NCBI RefSeq assembly: GCF_014843005.1
Contig: NZ_JACYXM010000001.1
Coordinates: forward strand, 434,001 to 498,000
Direction: 5' to 3'
Length of the DNA stretch: 64,000 nt
From: Rhodanobacter sp. DHG33
GTDB taxonomy: Bacteria > Pseudomonadota > Gammaproteobacteria > Xanthomonadales > Rhodanobacteraceae
Below the pieces are notes generated by a model. It ran no database searches. It was not told the DNA's origin and was given only the letters and a program-made list of their open reading frames with translations. The position numbers and the translations under genes are program-made. Numbering within the stretch: position 1 is the stretch's first letter; the number at the start of each line of letters is the position of its first letter. Shown here in pieces: positions 1 to 11,076 of the stretch.

Positions 1-511
1 CGGCTTCCTGGCACAGCGCAGCGTAGCGGGCCAGCGCGTGGCAGTTGGCCTCGATGGCGGTGGAGGACGGGTTGTCCTCGCTGATATTGATGACGGCGCG
101 CCACTTGGCGAACTGCGCGCCCAGCTTCACGTATTCGGCGAGGCGCTCGCGCAGCCCGTCGAGGCCTTCGGTGACCACGTCGCCCGGGAAGCCGGCCAGC
201 GGCACCGGGCCCTTGTCGACCTTGATGCCGGGGATGATGCCGGCCTTCTTCATCACCTGGGTGAACGGCACGCCGTCCTTGGTGGACTGGCGGATGGTCT
301 CGTCGTACAGGATCGCGCCGGAGATGTGCTCGCCCAGGCCCGGCGTGGTGAGCAGCAGCTCACGGTAGGCGCGGCGGTTCTCTTCCGAGTTCTCGATGCC
401 GACGGCCTCGAAGCGCTTCTTGATGGTGTTGGTCGACTCGTCGATGGCGATGATGCCCTTGCCGGGGGCGACCATGGCCAGGGCAACGCTTTCGAGATCT
501 TCGATACTCAT
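1..511 (-). CDS. fba: Class I fructose-bisphosphate aldolase (partial, C-terminus outside window)
   Basis: Cleaves fructose-1,6-bisphosphate to dihydroxyacetone phosphate and glyceraldehyde-3-phosphate in cytoplasmic glycolysis and gluconeogenesis. Reading leftward from the ATG at 511 gives MSIEDLESVALAMVAPGKG, then the class I signature AIDESTNTIKKRF (about residues 21-33) and KVDKGPVPLAG (about 97-107), which belong to the Schiff-base, lysine-dependent family rather than the zinc-dependent class II. About 170 residues lie in the window; the family runs to about 330-360, so roughly half is missing because the window ends. GGAG about 8 bases upstream supports this start. It is followed upstream by a TonB-like gene and pyk on the same strand. 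The family assignment is firm. Confidence 0.93.
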   Translation of the reverse strand, partial: MSIEDLESVALAMVAPGKGIIAIDESTNTIKKRFEAVGIENSEENRRAYRELLLTTPGLGEHISGAILYDETIRQSTKDGVPFTQVMKKAGIIPGIKVDKGPVPLAGFPGDVVTEGLDGLRERLAEYVKLGAQFAKWRAVINISEDNPSSTAIEANCHALARYAALCQEA

Positions 512-618
512 GACGGCTCCATACAACGAGGCGTAATCGCCCGTTCGAGGGTGATGCCGCCCCGGGGCGGCAGGATGAAAGGCCTCGAATTATAGCGAAA
601 CCGCCTGAGGGGCGCCGA

Positions 619-1062
619 TTACTGCCCGTAACCGGGCAGTTTGCAGGGCTCCATGACCTTCTGCATGCCATCCGCACCGTCGGGCGCGTTGAACGGCACG
701 ATGTAATAGGTGTCGATGGGCTGGCCGATGCGATTGGTGAGGGAGGGGCCGTAACGGAAGTTCTTCACCGCGGTCACTGCGGCGTTGCCCAGGTCGCTCT
801 TGGGGACCAGTTTGACCAGCTGCACGTTCATCGGCACGCCATCGGAACCTATGGTGTAGGTCACCGCCGCGCAGCCGGGCTTGTCCAGGTTGAGACCCGA
901 GTTGGGCAGATCCGTATTCACCTGGGTATTGAGGCGAATCCAGTAGTGATACAGGTTCTCCGGCCCCACCCGATGGGCCGACTGCGCCCACGCGGATGCG
1001 GCGCAAGCCAGTGCCGGTACCAACAACAGGGAACGGATCAGACGGGGGGCGCGCGGGTTCAT
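619..1062 (-). CDS. Secreted TonB C-terminal-like protein
   Basis: The 147-residue product starts with a signal peptide (MNPRAPRLIRSLLLVPALA, probable cleavage after SAWA). The rest resembles the energy-transducer TonB C-terminal fold: CAAVTYTIGSDGVPMNVQLVK and NFRYGPS, ending near PIDTYYIVPFNAP. It lacks the N-terminal membrane anchor and proline-rich span of a true TonB, so it is probably a free periplasmic TonB-box-like domain rather than an energy transducer; its partner is unknown. It lies between the aldolase and pyk on the same strand, 72 bases downstream of pyk, and may be cotranscribed with the glycolytic genes. The domain call is moderately sure and the function is not known. Confidence 0.75.
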   Translation of the reverse strand: MNPRAPRLIRSLLLVPALACAASAWAQSAHRVGPENLYHYWIRLNTQVNTDLPNSGLNLDKPGCAAVTYTIGSDGVPMNVQLVKLVPKSDLGNAAVTAVKNFRYGPSLTNRIGQPIDTYYIVPFNAPDGADGMQKVMEPCKLPGYGQ

Positions 1063-1134
1063 GGCGGATGCTCCGGTGGGGTTGGGGACGACAACAGTCT
1101 AGTCGCGCGACGTCCTGTTGGCGTCCCCTACCAC

Positions 1135-2607
1135 TCAGAGATCGCGCATGCTGTCCACAGCGCCGCCGGCCCCTACCGAAAGCAGCTTCAGCGTGTTGGT
1201 GCCGCCGACGTGGCCCACGCGGTCGCCATAGGTGATGACCACGCTGTCGCCCTCGAGCAGCTTGCCCTGCCCGAACAGCAGGCGCACCGCGGCACGGGTG
1301 GAGGAAGCCATGCTCTGGTTCTCGCCATGGCTGAACTCCACCGCGCGCACGTCGCGCAGCACCTGCATGCGGCGGCGCGCGGCGGCGAACGGCGACAGGC
1401 CATAGATCGGCACCGCGCTGCGGTAGCGCGACAGCCATTGCGCGGTGGCGCCGGATTCGGTGAGCGCCACGATCGCGCGCACGCCCAACTGGGCGGCCAG
1501 CACCATGGCGGCCAGGGCGATCGCCTGGTCGGTGCGGCTGAGGTGGTGGCCGGCGCTGGCCAGGTCTTCCTTCGGCTCGAACTGGCGCTCGGCACCGAGG
1601 CAGATGCGCGCCATCGCCGCCACCGCCTTGTCGGGATGGGCGCCGGCGGCGGTTTCCTCGGACAGCATCACCGCATCGGTGCCGTCGATCACCGCGTTCG
1701 CCACGTCCAGCACTTCGGCGCGGGTGGGGATGGGCGAGCGCACCATCGACTGCAGCATCTGGGTGGCGGTGATGACGGCGCGATTGCGCAGCACCGTCTC
1801 GCGGATGATCTTCTTCTGCAGGCCGGGCAGCTCGGCATCGCCGATCTCCACGCCCAGGTCGCCGCGCGCCACCATCACCACGTCGGAGGCGTCGATGATC
1901 TCGCCCAGCACGGGGATGGCATCGGCGCGCTCGATCTTGGACACCAGCGCCGCGCTGCCGCCGGCCTCTTCCAGCAACCGCCGCGCAAGGTGCATGTCAT
2001 CGGCCGAGCGCACGAAGGAGACGGCAAGGAAATCCGCGCCGATCTCGGCGGCAAGCTTGATGTCGGCCTTGTCCTTGTCCGACAGCGCCGAGACGGAGAG
2101 GCCGCCGCCCTGGCGGTTGAGGCCCTTGCGGTCCGACAGCTTGCCGCCCACCAGCACGGTGCAGCGCACCTCGGCGCCGACGACTTCGTTGACGGTGAGC
2201 GCCACCAGGCCGTCGTCCAGCAGCAACACGTCGCCGGGGCGCACGTCTTGCGGCAGACCAAGGTAGCTCACGCCCACGCGGTCGATGTCGCCGGGTGGCG
2301 CATCAACGCGGCAATCCAGCACGAAGGGCCGGCCGACCTCGAGCTGGATCGGGCCGTTCGCGAATTTCTCCACGCGGATCTTCGGACCCTGCAGGTCGGC
2401 CAGCACGCCTACTTCGCGGCCCGCGGCGGCTGCCGCCGCCTTCACCGCGGCAGCACGTGCACGGTGGTCGTCCGGCTGGCCATGCGAGAGGTTGAGCCGA
2501 ACCACATCGACGCCGTTGGCGATGATGCTTTCGAGCATGCCCGGCGCGTCGGTGGCGGGTCCGAGGGTGGCGACGATCTTGGTGCGGCGGAGCGGTGTGT
2601 TGGTCAT
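1135..2607 (-). CDS. pyk: Pyruvate kinase
   Basis: Converts phosphoenolpyruvate and ADP to pyruvate and ATP, the last step of glycolysis. At 490 residues it has the normal bacterial length. Visible signatures are RRTKIVATLGPAT (residues 7-19), the NLSHG loop near 40, the active-site segment LVSKIERADAI around residue 222 with its catalytic lysine, and MVARGDLGVEIG around 245, followed by the C-terminal allosteric domain. The ATG at 2607 gives the family-typical N-terminus. It is on the same strand as the aldolase, separated by the TonB-like gene. No phosphoglycerate kinase gene lies next to it. Confidence 0.97.
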   Translation of the reverse strand: MTNTPLRRTKIVATLGPATDAPGMLESIIANGVDVVRLNLSHGQPDDHRARAAAVKAAAAAAGREVGVLADLQGPKIRVEKFANGPIQLEVGRPFVLDCRVDAPPGDIDRVGVSYLGLPQDVRPGDVLLLDDGLVALTVNEVVGAEVRCTVLVGGKLSDRKGLNRQGGGLSVSALSDKDKADIKLAAEIGADFLAVSFVRSADDMHLARRLLEEAGGSAALVSKIERADAIPVLGEIIDASDVVMVARGDLGVEIGDAELPGLQKKIIRETVLRNRAVITATQMLQSMVRSPIPTRAEVLDVANAVIDGTDAVMLSEETAAGAHPDKAVAAMARICLGAERQFEPKEDLASAGHHLSRTDQAIALAAMVLAAQLGVRAIVALTESGATAQWLSRYRSAVPIYGLSPFAAARRRMQVLRDVRAVEFSHGENQSMASSTRAAVRLLFGQGKLLEGDSVVITYGDRVGHVGGTNTLKLLSVGAGGAVDSMRDL

Positions 2608-2718
2608 GCTGTGGCCTGGTGGACTATGGACGTCTAAATCCGATGGATTGCCGTGGAGGCTAACAGATGCCCGGCGCGATGCCAGCCTGCATTCGTATGC
2701 AGCTCCCCTGCGATGCGC

Positions 2719-3537
2719 TCACTGGGTCAGCGCGAGGTTCAGCACTTCGGCCAGGCGACGCCCGGCGATGCGCAGCTGGTTCTCGGCCACCGGCAGTTCG
2801 GCGTCGACGTAGGCCTGATCGATCTTGTGGCCATCCGGATAGAACCCCGGCGCGGCCGTGATGCGGCAGGACTCCTCGGCCCACTGCGCATAGGGGTTGT
2901 CCAGCGGCGCGCTGTTCGGCGGCAGCGCCACCGGGCCTTCCGCGTCCAGCTTCTGGGCATAGGCCTGCCACTCGAGCCCGCGCGTCTTCAGCATGCCCGA
3001 ATCCCAAACCTTGTGCAGGTTGCTGCCTTTGCCTTCGAACTGCACCTGGTACTTGTTGCCGCCGAGATCGTCGCGATAGCCGTCGTGCAGCGGCTGGTGC
3101 TCGTCGCCCACGAAATGCACCACGAACTTCAGCGCCGCGAGGCGCGCCGCATCCGGCTGCGACTTGTCGCCGAGGATCGCCACGTAATGCGCCAGCCCGT
3201 CCACCACGCATTCGCCACCGGCACAATCGCGCGGCGGCACGTAGTCGCAATCCGGACCGCCACGGAAGTTGATGTAGTGAAGCTTGCGCGTCTGCTGCCA
3301 CAGCGTGGCCATCGCCGGATCGTCCTGGATCTGGTCGGGCCAGCTGGCGATGTCGGCGAGCTGGGTGGTGTGGTCGGCCGCGAGCAGGTGTTCCACCTCG
3401 GCCTCGGCGGCCGGGCTCAGGTGCTTCTGCGCCAGGGCGGCGACGATGCTGTGCCCCAGCGGCCCCCAGGCCTGTGCGGCGGGAACGACGGCGAACACGG
3501 CCAGCGAGGTGACCAACAGGCGGCGGGAGAACTTCAT
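2719..3537 (-). CDS. Secreted S1/P1-type zinc nuclease
   Basis: A single-strand-specific nuclease/phosphatase of the S1/P1 family, expected to be exported and to use three zinc ions. The 272-residue product begins MKFSRRLLVTSLAVFAVVPA with cleavage after AQA, which leaves Trp as the first mature residue (WGPLGHSIVAALA). That is what this family needs because the N-terminal Trp binds zinc. Further ligand motifs are DIASWPDQIQDD, INFRGGPDCDYVPP and HFVGDEHQPLHDGYRDDLGGN. An in-frame ATG 13 codons upstream was rejected because it would bury the signal peptide. It is flanked by pyk downstream and an MBL hydrolase upstream, with no obvious operon. Confidence 0.92.
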   Translation of the reverse strand: MKFSRRLLVTSLAVFAVVPAAQAWGPLGHSIVAALAQKHLSPAAEAEVEHLLAADHTTQLADIASWPDQIQDDPAMATLWQQTRKLHYINFRGGPDCDYVPPRDCAGGECVVDGLAHYVAILGDKSQPDAARLAALKFVVHFVGDEHQPLHDGYRDDLGGNKYQVQFEGKGSNLHKVWDSGMLKTRGLEWQAYAQKLDAEGPVALPPNSAPLDNPYAQWAEESCRITAAPGFYPDGHKIDQAYVDAELPVAENQLRIAGRRLAEVLNLALTQ

Positions 3538-3603
3538 GGCAGACACTTCGAACAAAGGGATCCGGGAGTGTGCCACAGCGTGCCGGGATCATCAGCGCGG
3601 CCG

Positions 3604-3622
3604 GCCCCAGCTAGGCTGGGGC
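3604..3622. terminator. Hairpin between MBL hydrolase and nuclease genes
   Basis: GCCCCAGC, a TAG loop, then GCTGGGGC: eight perfectly paired bases. It lies after the stop of the minus-strand MBL gene (3702) and before the nuclease start. There is no T-run, so it could stop transcription only with help or could be an RNA-processing hairpin. Confidence 0.4.
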
Positions 3623-3701
3623 GGAGAGCTGCCGCGTGGCCAGCGCGGTCAGCCCACCGGAATTCCGCCAGCCGGTGCGTTCCGCGGCCAGCTTTGATGA
3701 A

Positions 3702-5718
<2,017 letters not shown>

Positions 5719-5797
5719 GCCAACGCGGCGCCCTTGCGATCGGCCTTGATCGCGGGAGCCGGACCGACCGCCCTTCATGGCGACCGTGCCCTCAAGC

Positions 5798-5823
5798 AAA
5801 AAGCCCGCGCCAGCGGGCTTTTT
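5798..5823. terminator. Rho-independent terminator after gap
   Basis: AAAAAGCCCGC, loop GCCA, GCGGGCTTTTT: an 11-base perfect stem with A-tract and T-tract, so it can work in both directions. It lies 80 bases after the gap stop codon and before the globin gene. Confidence 0.9.
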
Positions 5824-5986
5824 GCTTTCACTCCCAAGCGGTCGGCACCGAAACCACGACCGCCAAGCCGGCATGCCACCCACGGACAGATTGCCGCAGG
5901 CGCCTGGCCGTGGTCACCCTGATGCGCACATTTGCGAAAATGCCCGTACGGGGCGCAGAGCTGCCCCAGCAGAAGACAAGCAAGCC

Positions 5987-6394
5987 ATGACTACGCTCGA
6001 CGAAACCCGCATCGCCACCCTGGTCGACTGCTTCTACGACAAGGTGCGTGCCGACGCGTCCATCGGCCCGATCTTCAATGCCGCCGTGCATGACTGGCCG
6101 GAACACAAGGCGCTGCTGACCCGTTTCTGGTGCTCGGTGGCGCTCGGCGCCCAGAGTTACCGCGGCAATCCGATGGCGGTGCATCGCGGCCAGACCGCGA
6201 TCCGCGCCGTCCACTTCGCCCGCTGGCTGGAGCTGTGGCGCGAAACCACCTGCGAAGTGCTGGACGAAGACGATGCCGCGCGGATGCAGGACTTTGCCGA
6301 CCGCATCGGCCGCAGCCTGCGCATGGGCATGGGCCTGCCCGAGCGGCTGGACGTGCGGCCGCTGGGCATTCCGGTAGTGAACGCGAAGCCTTGA
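5987..6394 (+). CDS. Group III truncated haemoglobin
   Basis: A small 135-residue haem protein of the group III truncated globins (the Campylobacter Ctb type), thought to bind O2 or NO in the cytoplasm. Visible features are FYDKVRADASIGPIFN near residue 17, HKALLTRFWCSVALG near 40, a PMAVHRG segment near 63 and the conserved HFARWLELW (His76, the likely proximal haem ligand, followed by Phe). The open frame extends further upstream, but homologous sequence begins at MTTLDETRI, so the ATG at 5987 was used. It is convergent with the B3 lactamase gene, with 1 base between them. Confidence 0.9.
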   Translation: MTTLDETRIATLVDCFYDKVRADASIGPIFNAAVHDWPEHKALLTRFWCSVALGAQSYRGNPMAVHRGQTAIRAVHFARWLELWRETTCEVLDEDDAARMQDFADRIGRSLRMGMGLPERLDVRPLGIPVVNAKP

Positions 6395-6395
6395 A

Positions 6396-7292
6396 TCACT
6401 GCGCCTTGGCGTGCTCTTCCGCCAGTCGCGCGTCGAGGTTCTGCGTCGCGGTGGCGGCATAGTCTCGGCAGGCTTGCGGGTCGATCAGCGGCGCCGCGTC
6501 CGTCGGCGATTTGCGCCGGGCCACTTTTTCCCAGAAGCCGCTGGCGTCGGGATGCGGCGTGAGCAGGATGTCGCAAGGCAGCGCGGCAACGGCGGCGATG
6601 CCCTTGCGGAAATTGGCGACGTAGGCGGGATGGTCGGTGAAGCGATAACCCGGCGCGCTGAAGGCGCTGAGGCTGTCGGCATAGGCCATGCGCAGGCAGC
6701 GGCGGCGCTCGCAGGAAACCCATGTCCACGAGGTGCTGCCCGCCGTGTGGCCGGGCGTGTAGTGCGCCGTGATCGCCACGTTGCCCAAGTGCACGACCTC
6801 GCCGTCGCGCACCACCCGCACCTGCTTCACCGGCTGGAAATAGGGCATGGCACCGAATTGCGGATCGCTGGGGTCGGCACCGCCCAGGGCGAGTTCGCGC
6901 GCACCGGCCATACTGGTCAGCACCTGCGCACCGGTGGCCGCCTGCAGCGCGGCGATGCCGCCGGCGTGGTCGGCATGCGGGTGCGAGTTGAGTATCCACT
7001 TCACATCGCGCACGCGGAAACTGAGCTGGCGGATGTGCGCCTCGATCACCGGCGCGGATTCCGCCAGGTCTCCATCGAACAGCGCCAGCCCTTGCCCGGT
7101 ATCCACCAGCAACGACGTCAGTCCATACGGCCCCACGTACCAGACGTTGCCGTAGATGCGAAACGGCTTCTGCGGCGCATTCCACTGGCTGTGTGGAATG
7201 CCGTCCGCGGATGGCCCGGGCTGCCCGGCATGCGCCGCGGGCAGGGCCAGGCCAAACGCCAGCGCGGTGGCAACGGGCAATCGCAAATGCAT
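6396..7292 (-). CDS. Probable subclass B3 metallo-beta-lactamase
   Basis: The 298-residue product has a signal peptide (MHLRLPVATALAFGLALPA, cleavage after AHA) and so is periplasmic. The zinc ligands fit subclass B3: NSHPHADHAGG (His104, His106, Asp108, His109), TPGHTAGS (His182) and TPHPD (His247), with YADSLSA (Ser207, Ser209) downstream as in B3 rather than a Cys ligand as in B1/B2. The PYGLTSLLVDTGQGLALFDG segment is also typical of B3. Expected activity is hydrolysis of beta-lactams including carbapenems, but B3-fold environmental enzymes vary and activity cannot be read from sequence. No AmpR-like regulator lies beside it. The ATG at 7292 follows an AGGAGAG-like site. Confidence 0.85.
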   Translation of the reverse strand: MHLRLPVATALAFGLALPAAHAGQPGPSADGIPHSQWNAPQKPFRIYGNVWYVGPYGLTSLLVDTGQGLALFDGDLAESAPVIEAHIRQLSFRVRDVKWILNSHPHADHAGGIAALQAATGAQVLTSMAGARELALGGADPSDPQFGAMPYFQPVKQVRVVRDGEVVHLGNVAITAHYTPGHTAGSTSWTWVSCERRRCLRMAYADSLSAFSAPGYRFTDHPAYVANFRKGIAAVAALPCDILLTPHPDASGFWEKVARRKSPTDAAPLIDPQACRDYAATATQNLDARLAEEHAKAQ

Positions 7293-7378
7293 GGGGGCTC
7301 TCCTTGGCGACGGTTGCGCAGCATCGCCGCCGCAGCTGACTCGCCGCGGGCGCAATGCTGGCATTTCGCGGATGGCGC

Positions 7379-8410
7379 TCAGCGATGCCGGGCGCGGCGG
7401 CGCCACAGCAGCAGGCCGAAGCCGAGCAGTGCGATGACAAGCCATACAACGACGGGCAACGTGCCGCTGCCCAACCATGGGATAGCGGCAAGCACGCCGA
7501 CCGCCAACAGGCTGCCGCCAAGCGCGGACGCCGCATCGATCCGTGCCGCGCCGCGTCCAAGCAACAGGCCCGCACCCAAAGCCGCCAGCAGCACGGCAAA
7601 CACGCGACGCAGCCAGACCATCGCGGGCCGTTCCGCCATGTCGGGACGCATGTCCACCAGCGCGCTGTTGCCCACGTCCACTTCATAGCCTTTGCCGTCG
7701 GCCGTCTCCGGCGGCACCACCAGGCGGTCGCCGTCGACGCGGGCGATCACCGTGACTTCCTGCAGCGGTACCGCGCTCCAGCTGATGCGCAGATCGCCGA
7801 GGCGCGGAGCGGCCGGTGTGGAGCTGGTCACCAAGGCATCGTCGTGCAGGGCAAAGCTGGCGGCGAGGTTGGACGGCAGCGACTTGATGTTCGGCGCAAC
7901 CGGCTCGCTGCTCGGCAATGCATCCACCAGAGCGGGATCCAGTCTGTAACCGTCCAGCTCCACCCTGCCGGCATCGAAGCGCTTGCCGGCAATGGGGAAC
8001 GGCCCGGGATTGGCGTGTCCCGCCGGTTGCGCGAAGCGGCTCGAGTCCTGCGGCGTGTCCGCCCAGTCCAATTCGTAGGTCACGCTGCCGCCCAGGCGCA
8101 ACTCGTGCCACTGGAACATCTGCACGTGGCGCGTCAGCACCGGCGTGGCGGCCTGCTGGTTGAAGTCGGCGTCATAAGGCGACTCGACCACGCGCGGCGT
8201 GCCGCTGATGCGCACCGTCTTGCCCTGCAGGTCCGCGTTCGGCTCCGCGTCGGCACCGAGATCCAGCACCGCACCACCGTGCTGCTGCAACGCAGCCTGG
8301 TAGCTCACCAGGCTGCGCTCCGTGTTCACCGCCAGCGCCACGCCAAGAACCAGCAACACCACGCCGGCGACGATGAGCAGCGGGCCGCGCGGCAAGGTGT
8401 CGGTACGCAT
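7379..8410 (-). CDS. TMEM43 family membrane protein
   Basis: The 343-residue product matches the TMEM43 (LUMA) family found in scattered bacteria. It has one N-terminal membrane segment (about residues 9-29), a large extracytoplasmic domain (MFQWHELRLG, YELDWADTPQDSSRF and VEVDGYRLD-like motifs in the middle) and three clustered membrane segments at the C-terminus (about 265-335). The molecular role in bacteria is unknown. Its ATG overlaps the stop of the upstream MBL gene by one base (TGATG), so the two are probably translationally coupled. The family is clear and the function is not. Confidence 0.85.
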   Translation of the reverse strand: MRTDTLPRGPLLIVAGVVLLVLGVALAVNTERSLVSYQAALQQHGGAVLDLGADAEPNADLQGKTVRISGTPRVVESPYDADFNQQAATPVLTRHVQMFQWHELRLGGSVTYELDWADTPQDSSRFAQPAGHANPGPFPIAGKRFDAGRVELDGYRLDPALVDALPSSEPVAPNIKSLPSNLAASFALHDDALVTSSTPAAPRLGDLRISWSAVPLQEVTVIARVDGDRLVVPPETADGKGYEVDVGNSALVDMRPDMAERPAMVWLRRVFAVLLAALGAGLLLGRGAARIDAASALGGSLLAVGVLAAIPWLGSGTLPVVVWLVIALLGFGLLLWRRRARHR

Positions 8411-9276
8411 CAGGTCAGGCTCCCGCTCAATTCGGTTCGTTCGTCCGCGCAACCGTAGCGGCCACGCTCGTCGCGCACCACGCGGGCCGAGGCGCAGGCG
8501 TGGTCGTGGGTGAAGAACAGCCGTACGTCGCGTGCCAGCTTGTCGTCGAGGAAGACGCGCTTCTCGTCGATCAGCTTCTCGGGGTAGCGGTCGTAGCCCA
8601 TGGTGATCGGCAGATGCACCCACGACCGGCCGGGGATCAGGTCGGCGCAGAACACCACGCCGCCGATTTCCGCCAGCATCAGGCCTGGTGTATGGCCGTC
8701 CGAATAGCTGAAACGCACGGCATCGCCCAGCGATTTCGAATACTCGCCATCCACCAATTCCAGCCGGCCGCTGTCCACCAGCAACTGCGTGAGTTCCGGG
8801 ATGAACGAGGCGCGGTCGCGCGGATGCGGCTTCAGTGCGCGCTGCCAATGCGCCGCACCCGCCACGAAGGTGGCATTGGGGAACAGCAGTCGCGGCGGCT
8901 GACCTTCCTGCCACGCGGCGAGCAAACCGCCGGCATGGTCGAAATGCAGGTGCGACAGCACCACGGCGTGGACGTCCTCGTGCGAAAGACCCACGGCAGC
9001 CAGCGAATCGAGCAGCACGTGACGCTCCTCCACCACGCCATAGCGTTCGCGCAGCGCCGGCTCGAAGAACGCGCCGATGCCGGTCTCGAACAGCACGTTG
9101 CGGCCGGGCACGCCGTCCACCGTCACGCCCTTCACCAGCAGGCAGCGGCAGGCCAGCGGGATGCGGTTCTGCTCATCGGGCGCGATCCAGCGCGACCACA
9201 TCGCCTTGGGCGCGTTGCCGAACATCGCGCCGCCGTCGAGCTTCTGCGAGTTGCCTGGGATCGAGAAGAATTCCAT
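8410..9276 (-). CDS. MBL-fold metallo-hydrolase, secondary-metabolite lactonase-like
   Basis: The 288-residue cytoplasmic-type protein (no signal peptide) carries [13 protein letters not shown] (His109, His111, Asp113, His114), SDGHTPGLM and FFTHDHACA further on. The HLHFDHAGG form is shared with N-acyl-homoserine lactonases and related hydrolases, so a lactonase or ester hydrolase is possible, but the substrate cannot be told. The start [11 protein letters not shown] at 9276 has GGTGGAG upstream; a start 17 codons earlier adds only unlikely sequence. It forms a tightly coupled pair with the TMEM43-like gene. Confidence 0.85.
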   Translation of the reverse strand: MEFFSIPGNSQKLDGGAMFGNAPKAMWSRWIAPDEQNRIPLACRCLLVKGVTVDGVPGRNVLFETGIGAFFEPALRERYGVVEERHVLLDSLAAVGLSHEDVHAVVLSHLHFDHAGGLLAAWQEGQPPRLLFPNATFVAGAAHWQRALKPHPRDRASFIPELTQLLVDSGRLELVDGEYSKSLGDAVRFSYSDGHTPGLMLAEIGGVVFCADLIPGRSWVHLPITMGYDRYPEKLIDEKRVFLDDKLARDVRLFFTHDHACASARVVRDERGRYGCADERTELSGSLT

Positions 9277-9330
9277 TACCGACTCCACCTGAGCATCGTC
9301 GCGATTTCTCCGTGACGATTCAGTCACCGA

Positions 9331-9346
9331 CCCGGCTTGCGCCGGG
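9331..9346. terminator. Hairpin downstream of ggt
   Basis: CCCGGC, TTGC loop, GCCGGG, flanked by an imperfect GAC/GTC extension. It lies just past the ggt stop on the minus strand, without a T-run; it may be a weak terminator or a REP-like unit. Confidence 0.4.
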
Positions 9347-9357
9347 ATGTCGAAGGG

Positions 9358-11076
9358 TTACTCCACCTTGCCCAGACCCGACGGCCGGCGCGGATCGCTG
9401 GCGGCATCGAGCTTGTTGTCGCGATGGTCCCAGGTCACCACGTTCATGAAGCCCCAGGCTTCGCGCGGCTTCAGCGTGTAGCCCATCTTCCGCAGCGAGT
9501 CGCTGGTGGCGGCGTCGAACACGCCGTCCTCCACGTCGACCACGTCGGGCAGGAACTGATGGTGGAAGCGCTTGTCCGCCGCGATCTGCTGGGCGCTCTG
9601 GCCGTCGATGAAATGCAGGATGCCTTCCAGCACCTGCGTGATGATGGTGGAGCCGCCGGGCGAACCGATCACCGCGCTGCGATCCTTGCCGATCACGATG
9701 CTGGGCGACATCGAGGACAGCATGCGCTTGCCGCCCTCCGGCGCGTTCGCCTTGCTGCCCAGCAGGCCATAGACATTGGGCTTGTTCGGCACCAGGGCGA
9801 AGTCGTCCATCTCGTCGTTGAGCAGCACGCCGGTGCCCTTGGCGACGAAGGTGGAGCCGAGGATGTAGTTCACGGTGGAGGTGATCCCCACCATGTTGCC
9901 GTCCTTGTCGATGATCGAGAAATGCGTGGTGTGCATGCCCGGATCCTGCGCCGGGCCGTGCGGCAGCATGGACGAGGGCGTGGCCTGGTCGGGCAGGATG
10001 CTCTGGCGCAGGCCGTCGGCGTAGTACGGCGACAGCAGCATGTCCAGCGGCATCTTCACGAAGTCGGGATCGCCGAGGTAGTCGTTGTGGTCGCGGAACG
10101 CGCGGCGCATCGCCTCGACGATGTAGTGCACGCGGTGCGCCTGGTCCATCTGCGCGAGGTCGTAGCCGCGCAGGATGTTGAGGATCTCGGCGATCGCCAC
10201 GCCGCCGGAGGACGGCGGCGGCGCGGTGACGATCTGGTAGCCCCGGTAGTCGACGGTGATGGGCGTGCGTTCCTTGGCGCGGTAGTTCGCCAGGTCCTGC
10301 AGCGTCCAGTTGCCGCCGGCGGCATGCACCGCATCGACCAGCTTCTGCGCCGTTTCGCCCCGGTAGAAGCCCGCGTCGCCCTGCTCGGCGATCAGCTCCC
10401 AGGTATGCGCCTGGTCCGGGTCACGCCAGATCTCGCCAGTCGCGGGCGGCTGGCCGTTCGGCAGGAACTTGGCGGCGGAAGCGGGCCAGCGTTCCAGGTT
10501 CTTCTGCTCTTCCTTGATCGAACCCAGCAGGCGCGGGTCCGGCTTGAAGCCATCGCGCGCGATGCGGATGGCCGGCGCCAGCGACACGCTCAACGGCAGC
10601 TTGCCGTAGCGCTTGGCCAACAGCGCCAGGCCCGCGGGTTCGCCCGGAATGCCGGCGGAGAGCGGCCCCTTCAGCGCCGTGTCGCGGTTCGGCGTGCCGT
10701 CGGGGTTTAGGTAATCTTTCGGGTTCACCGCCATCGGCGCCATTTCGCGCGCATCGATGAACACGTTGCGGTTGCCCTTGGCGATGTGCAGCGTGGCCAT
10801 GAAGCCGCCGCCGATGCCCGAACTCTCCGGCTCCACCACCGACAGCGTGGAAGCCACCGCCACCGCCGCGTCGAACGCGTTGCCGCCCTTGGCCAGCACT
10901 TCGAAACCGGCGTTGGTGGCCATGAAGTTGGCGCTGGCGATGCCGGCATGACCGGGGCGTTGCGCCATCGCGGTGGATGGCGAGGCCTTGGGCGCGCCAT
11001 CGGCCGCCATGGCCGCGCCGCCGCCGGCCAGCAACAGGCCGAGCAGCAAGGCGCGGCTGCGCAGGGAGAAGTTCAT
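9358..11076 (-). CDS. ggt: Gamma-glutamyltransferase
   Basis: A periplasmic enzyme that hydrolyses or transpeptidates gamma-glutamyl compounds such as glutathione and matures by self-cleavage. The 572 residues include a signal peptide (MNFSLRSRALLLGLLLAGG, cleavage after AMA). The large-subunit motif ESSGIGGGF follows, then the processing site TTHFSIIDKDGNMVG, where the second Thr becomes the nucleophile of the small subunit. Other conserved blocks are LLNDEMDDF, SSMSPSIV and GSPGGSTII. The ATG overlaps the ferredoxin stop codon (ATGA), so the start is well fixed and translation is probably coupled. It is the last gene of the run rsmD-coaD-lipoprotein-ferredoxin-ggt. Confidence 0.96.
   Translation of the reverse strand: MNFSLRSRALLLGLLLAGGGAAMAADGAPKASPSTAMAQRPGHAGIASANFMATNAGFEVLAKGGNAFDAAVAVASTLSVVEPESSGIGGGFMATLHIAKGNRNVFIDAREMAPMAVNPKDYLNPDGTPNRDTALKGPLSAGIPGEPAGLALLAKRYGKLPLSVSLAPAIRIARDGFKPDPRLLGSIKEEQKNLERWPASAAKFLPNGQPPATGEIWRDPDQAHTWELIAEQGDAGFYRGETAQKLVDAVHAAGGNWTLQDLANYRAKERTPITVDYRGYQIVTAPPPSSGGVAIAEILNILRGYDLAQMDQAHRVHYIVEAMRRAFRDHNDYLGDPDFVKMPLDMLLSPYYADGLRQSILPDQATPSSMLPHGPAQDPGMHTTHFSIIDKDGNMVGITSTVNYILGSTFVAKGTGVLLNDEMDDFALVPNKPNVYGLLGSKANAPEGGKRMLSSMSPSIVIGKDRSAVIGSPGGSTIITQVLEGILHFIDGQSAQQIAADKRFHHQFLPDVVDVEDGVFDAATSDSLRKMGYTLKPREAWGFMNVVTWDHRDNKLDAASDPRRPSGLGKVE

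Noticed and set aside
946..2637. 563-codon plus-strand open frame over pyk
   Set aside because: It is the antisense shadow of pyruvate kinase; the composition is His/Ala/Arg-rich without family motifs.
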